A DNA stretch of 37,198 bases from an uncultured Saprospiraceae bacterium. GTDB lineage: Bacteria; Bacteroidota; Bacteroidia; Chitinophagales; Saprospiraceae. The notes beneath the pieces are model-generated. The model was not told the DNA's origin, made no database searches, and saw nothing but the letters and a program-made list of their open reading frames with translations. A program made the position numbers and the translations under genes. Every line of letters starts with the position of its first letter. The stretch's first letter is position 1. Positions 33,769 to 37,198 of this stretch are shown in pieces. The stretch lies in assembly GCA_937944245.1 (NCBI GenBank), contig CALDYY010000128.1, forward strand, positions 1-37,198. The letters run 5' to 3'.

Positions 33769-33776
33769 CAAAGATA
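33769..33776 (-). promoter_or_regulatory. -7 promoter element for the PA-domain gene
   Basis: The minus strand reads TATCTTTG, an exact TAnnTTTG match, 28 nt before the start codon at 33740, giving a start near 33764. TTG on the minus strand at 33800-33798, 21 nt upstream, could be the -33 element. Confidence 0.48.
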
Positions 33777-33887
33777 AATGAATAAACGCCAATACATCAA
33801 CTTTATTAGCTAGTTTTTTGCCGCAGAAGCATAAAAATAGGCGATGAGTTCCGTTTAGATGATTTACTTTTTTCAGTTTAAGAAAAC

Positions 33888-33911
33888 ATTTGTTACTTTG
33901 CCTTAACAAAT
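33888..33911 (+). promoter_or_regulatory. inverted repeat before the BNR/VPS10-like gene
   Basis: ATTTGTTA (33888-33895) and TAACAAAT (33904-33911) form a perfect inverted repeat with an 8-nt spacer that holds CTTTGCCT. It overlaps a short near-match to the -7 element (TACTTTG, 33894-33900). It would be an operator, or a small leader hairpin 17 nt before the start codon. Confidence 0.35.
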
Positions 33912-33928
33912 ATAACAATCGAATTAGT

Positions 33929-36900
33929 ATGAAAGAACTATTGCTCTTTACCCTTTTGTTGCTGAGTATTACAACCTTTACATTTGCTCAATCTTCAAGT
34001 ACAACGACTGTCGCCAATTCTATTTCAGAAACTTATCAAGGATTAAAATTTAGAAACATTGGTCCGTTTCGTGGAGGTCGTACCAATGCAGTTGTTGGGG
34101 TGAAAGACAATGACCAAATTTACTACTTTGGTGGCGTAGGTGGTGGTATTTGGAAAACGGAAGATGCTGGTGTAAGTTGGAAAAACATATCAGATGATTT
34201 TTTTAAAACGGGTTCTGTTGGTGCAATTGCTATTGCGGAAAGCGACGCTAACGTGATGTATGTAGGCATGGGCGAACATGCCGTGCGTGGTGTGATGACC
34301 ACACATGGCGATGGAGTGTACAAATCCACAGATGGCGGTAAAACTTGGCAACATATTGGTTTAGAGCAGTCTCGGCATATTGCTGCCATTAAAATTCATC
34401 CTACCAATCCAGATGTAGCGTATGTGGCAGTGCAAGGCGCTTTGCACGCAGATAGTGAGCACAGAGGTGTTTATCGCACTACAAATGGCGGTACGACTTG
34501 GGAAAAAATACTTTACGTGGACAATACCACAGGTGCTGCCGATTTGAGTATGGATGCTCAGAATCCTCGCGTGTTGTATGCGGGAATGTGGTCACATCGT
34601 CGCTATCCTTGGCAAGTGGTGAGTGGAGGAGCAGGCAGTGGGCTTTATAAATCTACAGATGGTGGTACAACTTGGAAAAAACTAAGCAAAGGTTTGCCTA
34701 TTTTAATGGGTAAAGTTGCTATTGATGTTAGTCCAGTTAATCCTGCTCGCGTGTATGCAAACATAGAAGCAGAGGGCGAGAAAGGAGGTGTTTACCGTTC
34801 TGACGATGCAGGCGAAACATGGATGCAAACTTCTAAAGATAGAATCACTATTGCTAGAGCATGGTATTACATCGAAATTTTTGCTGACCCAAAAGATGAA
34901 AATAAAGTTTATGTATTGAATGCGCCTTTTTTGAAATCTATTGATGGAGGAAAAACTTTTCAGCCTATTCCTAATCCACACACCGACCAGCACGATCTTT
35001 GGATTAATCCCAACAACACAGAAAATATGATTTTAGGTAACGATGGTGGTGCTTGTATTACTTTTAACGGTGGAAAAACATGGAGTTCTCAGCAAAATCA
35101 GCCTACGGCACAATTTTACCGCGTGATTACAGACAATCGTTTTCCTTATTATGTGTATGCTGGGCAACAGGATAATTCTACGGTAGCTATTGCTAGTCGT
35201 ACAGATGGTACAAGTATTGGTTGGAAAGACTGGTATCCTGTGGCGGGTGGTGAAAGTGCTTTCTTAGCCTTTGACCCCGATAATCCTCGTTACGTTTATG
35301 GAGGAAGTTATCAAGGTAATATTTCATCATACGACCATCAATCTGGTTCAATAAAGGATATTATGGCTTACCCCACAGTGGGTTTAGGGTGGAATCCAAG
35401 CGAAATGAAATATCGTTTTAATTGGAATGCACCAATAATTACTTCTCCTCAAGATAGAAATGTAATTTATCATGCAGGCAATCATGTTTTAAAATCAACG
35501 GATAGAGGGCAAAGCTGGCAAGAAATAAGCCCTGATTTAACCAGAAATGACAAAAGTAAACAAGTGCTAGGAGGCGCACCTTTTACGAATGAAGGTGCAG
35601 GAGGTGAAAATTATAACACCATTACTTACTTGGTAGCTTCTCCACATGAGCAGGGTGTACTTTGGTCGGGAAGTGATGATGGATTGATTTATTTGACAAA
35701 AAATGATGGCAAGGATTGGACGAATGTAACGCCTAAGGGCTTGGGCGAAATGCTTGTCAACGCTATTGAAGTTTCCCCACACGATGCTGCAACGGCTTTT
35801 GCGGCAGTAACGAATTACAAAATGGGAGATTTATCGCCGATGGTTTATGTAACTCAAGATTATGGTAAAACATGGAGAAATAAAGTAAAAGGTATTGATA
35901 AAGAACACTTTGTGAGAGTAGTTCGAGAGGATAAAAAAATAAAAGGCTTGCTTTACGCAGGTACAGAGAGTGGGCTTTATGTCTCCTTCAACAACGGCGA
36001 CCAATGGGAAAAAATGCAACTCAATTTGCCTATTTGTCCTATCACCGATTTGATTATTCAGGATAACGATTTGGTCGTTGCCACTTCAGGTAGAGCTTTT
36101 TGGATATTAGACGATTTGAGTGCTATTCAGCAAAGTAAAGGACAAATGGCACAGAAATTGGCTATATACACTCCAAAACCTACTTACAAATTCAACATTA
36201 ATACCCCTGATAATCCGCCTTCTGGAAATGGTCAGAACCCGATGAATGGAGTTATTATTGATTATTCCTTACCCGAAAACATGGATTCTATTGAATTAAA
36301 ACTGGAAATTTTAGATAATAATGGCGAATTAGTAAGATTATATGCTAGCAAAAAAAATGAATCTATAAAATCTTATCCTGGTGGACCGCCAGCAGATAAA
36401 ATACTGCCTACTAAAAAAGGGGTTAATCGCTTTAACTGGGATTTGCGCAGAAATACACTGCCAAGTGTAGAAGGGGTATTCATGCTTGGCGATTATAGAG
36501 GCGGTTTGGTTGCGCCAGGCGAATACACACTGCGACTTTCTGCTAATCAAGAAATAGTGGAAACAAAAGCGTTAGTTATTCCTGACCCTCGCATTGAGGC
36601 TACACCAGAAGAATATGAGGCACAACAAGTAATTCTAAAAACTATTGAAACCGCAGTGCGAGAGATACACAATAGCGTCAATGAAATGCGCAGAGTGAAA
36701 AAACAGCTCATGCAAATTAATGAGTCTTTAAAATTGGTAGATGGAACAACTGCACTTCAAGACTCGGCAACAGATATTGTAAAAAAAATAACAACTTGGG
36801 AGGAGGCATTAATACAGCCTAATCAAAAGACCTTTCAAGATGTAATTAACTTTCCGAATAAATTAAATGCAGAGCTAGTTGACTTGAAAAGTAGAGTAGA

Positions 36901-37090
36901 TGAACTTATGCCCGCACCTACACAAGGCGCAAAACAGAGAATGAATGAACTTTTAGCAGAATGGGCAACGTACAAATCAGATATGAAACAGTTATTGCAA
37001 CTCGATGTTGCCAACTTTAATAAACAATATCAGCAGAAAGCACTGCCAGCAGTGGCAATACCAAAACTACAAGAACAAGGTAAACCGTAA
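33929..37090 (+). CDS. large exported BNR/VPS10-like repeat protein
   Basis: The 1053-residue protein starts at the ATG at 33929, which begins a good signal peptide (KELLLFTLLLLSITTFTFAQ); the frame also opens at 33890. It has about eleven Asp-box (BNR) repeats of the S/T-x-D-x-G-x-T/S-W type, for example STDGGKTWQHI, STDGGTTWKKL, SDDAGETWMQT, TQDYGKTWRNK and SFNNGDQWEKM. They form a beta-propeller like that of sortilin/VPS10 proteins and sialidases. The sialidase arginine triad is not evident. A beta domain and a helical C-terminus follow (EIHNSVNEMRRVKKQLMQ). These proteins are common in Bacteroidota and often annotated as glycosyl hydrolases without proof. Confidence 0.88.
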   Translation: MKELLLFTLLLLSITTFTFAQSSSTTTVANSISETYQGLKFRNIGPFRGGRTNAVVGVKDNDQIYYFGGVGGGIWKTEDAGVSWKNISDDFFKTGSVGAIAIAESDANVMYVGMGEHAVRGVMTTHGDGVYKSTDGGKTWQHIGLEQSRHIAAIKIHPTNPDVAYVAVQGALHADSEHRGVYRTTNGGTTWEKILYVDNTTGAADLSMDAQNPRVLYAGMWSHRRYPWQVVSGGAGSGLYKSTDGGTTWKKLSKGLPILMGKVAIDVSPVNPARVYANIEAEGEKGGVYRSDDAGETWMQTSKDRITIARAWYYIEIFADPKDENKVYVLNAPFLKSIDGGKTFQPIPNPHTDQHDLWINPNNTENMILGNDGGACITFNGGKTWSSQQNQPTAQFYRVITDNRFPYYVYAGQQDNSTVAIASRTDGTSIGWKDWYPVAGGESAFLAFDPDNPRYVYGGSYQGNISSYDHQSGSIKDIMAYPTVGLGWNPSEMKYRFNWNAPIITSPQDRNVIYHAGNHVLKSTDRGQSWQEISPDLTRNDKSKQVLGGAPFTNEGAGGENYNTITYLVASPHEQGVLWSGSDDGLIYLTKNDGKDWTNVTPKGLGEMLVNAIEVSPHDAATAFAAVTNYKMGDLSPMVYVTQDYGKTWRNKVKGIDKEHFVRVVREDKKIKGLLYAGTESGLYVSFNNGDQWEKMQLNLPICPITDLIIQDNDLVVATSGRAFWILDDLSAIQQSKGQMAQKLAIYTPKPTYKFNINTPDNPPSGNGQNPMNGVIIDYSLPENMDSIELKLEILDNNGELVRLYASKKNESIKSYPGGPPADKILPTKKGVNRFNWDLRRNTLPSVEGVFMLGDYRGGLVAPGEYTLRLSANQEIVETKALVIPDPRIEATPEEYEAQQVILKTIETAVREIHNSVNEMRRVKKQLMQINESLKLVDGTTALQDSATDIVKKITTWEEALIQPNQKTFQDVINFPNKLNAELVDLKSRVDELMPAPTQGAKQRMNELLAEWATYKSDMKQLLQLDVANFNKQYQQKALPAVAIPKLQEQGKP

Positions 37091-37127
37091 TAGAAAATAT
37101 ATTCAAAATCTATCATTCCTAATTGGA

Positions 37128-37198
37128 ATGGATGTAAATATGCAGGAAGAAAAACAAACAATTATTTTTGGAAGGCATCCTGTGGTGGATGCTATAAA
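37128..37198 (+). CDS. RlmB/TrmH-type rRNA 2'-O-methyltransferase, 5' part only
   Basis: Only 23 codons lie inside the window, and the gene runs past the right edge. The visible sequence ends EEKQTIIFGRHPVVDAIK, which fits the conserved opening of the SpoU substrate-binding domain in RlmB (usually IFGxxxVxEAL). RlmB methylates G2251 of 23S rRNA. The call rests on this short motif only. A second ATG at 37140 is an equally possible start. It lies 37 nt after the BNR protein gene on the same strand. Confidence 0.6.
   Translation, partial: MDVNMQEEKQTIIFGRHPVVDAI

Noticed and set aside
33929-37090. Repeated TGGxGGxAAAACTTGG-like DNA as a CRISPR or tandem repeat
   Set aside because: The repeats encode protein Asp-box motifs at irregular spacing within one open frame.

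Overview
The window is chromosomal DNA from a member of the Bacteroidota. The evidence is a low GC content, several candidate promoters of the TTTG / TAnnTTTG type, a SusC/RagA-style TonB receptor with a CarboxypepD_reg-like domain, two proteins with C-terminal T9SS-type sorting domains, futalosine-pathway menaquinone genes, a GH92 mannosidase, a DUF4199 protein and a LytTR membrane regulator. The class cannot be fixed from the sequence; a Saprospiria, Chitinophagia or Cytophagia-like lineage fits best. I see no RNA genes, CRISPR arrays, insertion sequences or prophage genes, and no gene-free stretch longer than 300 bp.

Layout. 1-3573: a PepSY-type membrane protein (cut by the left edge) and a TonB-dependent receptor on the minus strand, with a divergent MarR-family regulator; the spacer carries two copies of a palindromic 10-mer exactly 20 bp apart. 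3577-6504: an ergothioneine operon read leftward in the order ribH, DUF427, egtB, egtD, tightly packed with a TAATG overlap between DUF427 and egtB. 6598-10602: a TPR membrane protein, msrA, mqnA, a histidine phosphatase and mqnE; the last four include two futalosine-pathway menaquinone enzymes. 10839-12873: a TerC/Alx-type metal exporter and a divergent unrecognised gene. 13069-14857: a CSLREA/beta-helix surface protein with a T9SS tail, broken by one nonsense codon and one single-base frameshift but still behind a good promoter. 14989-16746: an OmpA-like lipoprotein and a lipoprotein with an inorganic pyrophosphatase fold whose metal-binding aspartates are gone. 16735-20055: gmhA, two glycosyltransferases and a DUF4199 protein. 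20286-22812: a free-standing DsbD alpha-domain protein and full-length DsbD. 23079-26192: a large metalloprotease / beta-propeller / outer-membrane-barrel protein.

26253-29536 is the most unusual part. A four-helix LytTR regulator is followed by a three-gene unit: a CPBP glutamic intramembrane protease, a small M50-like HELGH membrane protein and a CarboxypepD_reg-like secreted protein. Between regulator and unit lie direct repeats of GGG(C/T)GAAAT(A/G)CAG whose starts are 40 and 20 bp apart. They sit just upstream of a recognisable promoter, as expected for sites bound by a LytTR activator. I propose this as a candidate membrane-signalling and intramembrane-proteolysis module.

29755-37198: a GH92 lipoprotein, a PA-domain T9SS-secreted protein, a large BNR/VPS10-like repeat protein and the first codons of an rlmB-like rRNA methyltransferase. 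Long, nearly perfect hairpins punctuate several intergenic spaces, often without a U-tract, and two of them lie within about 30 nt of the next start codon.
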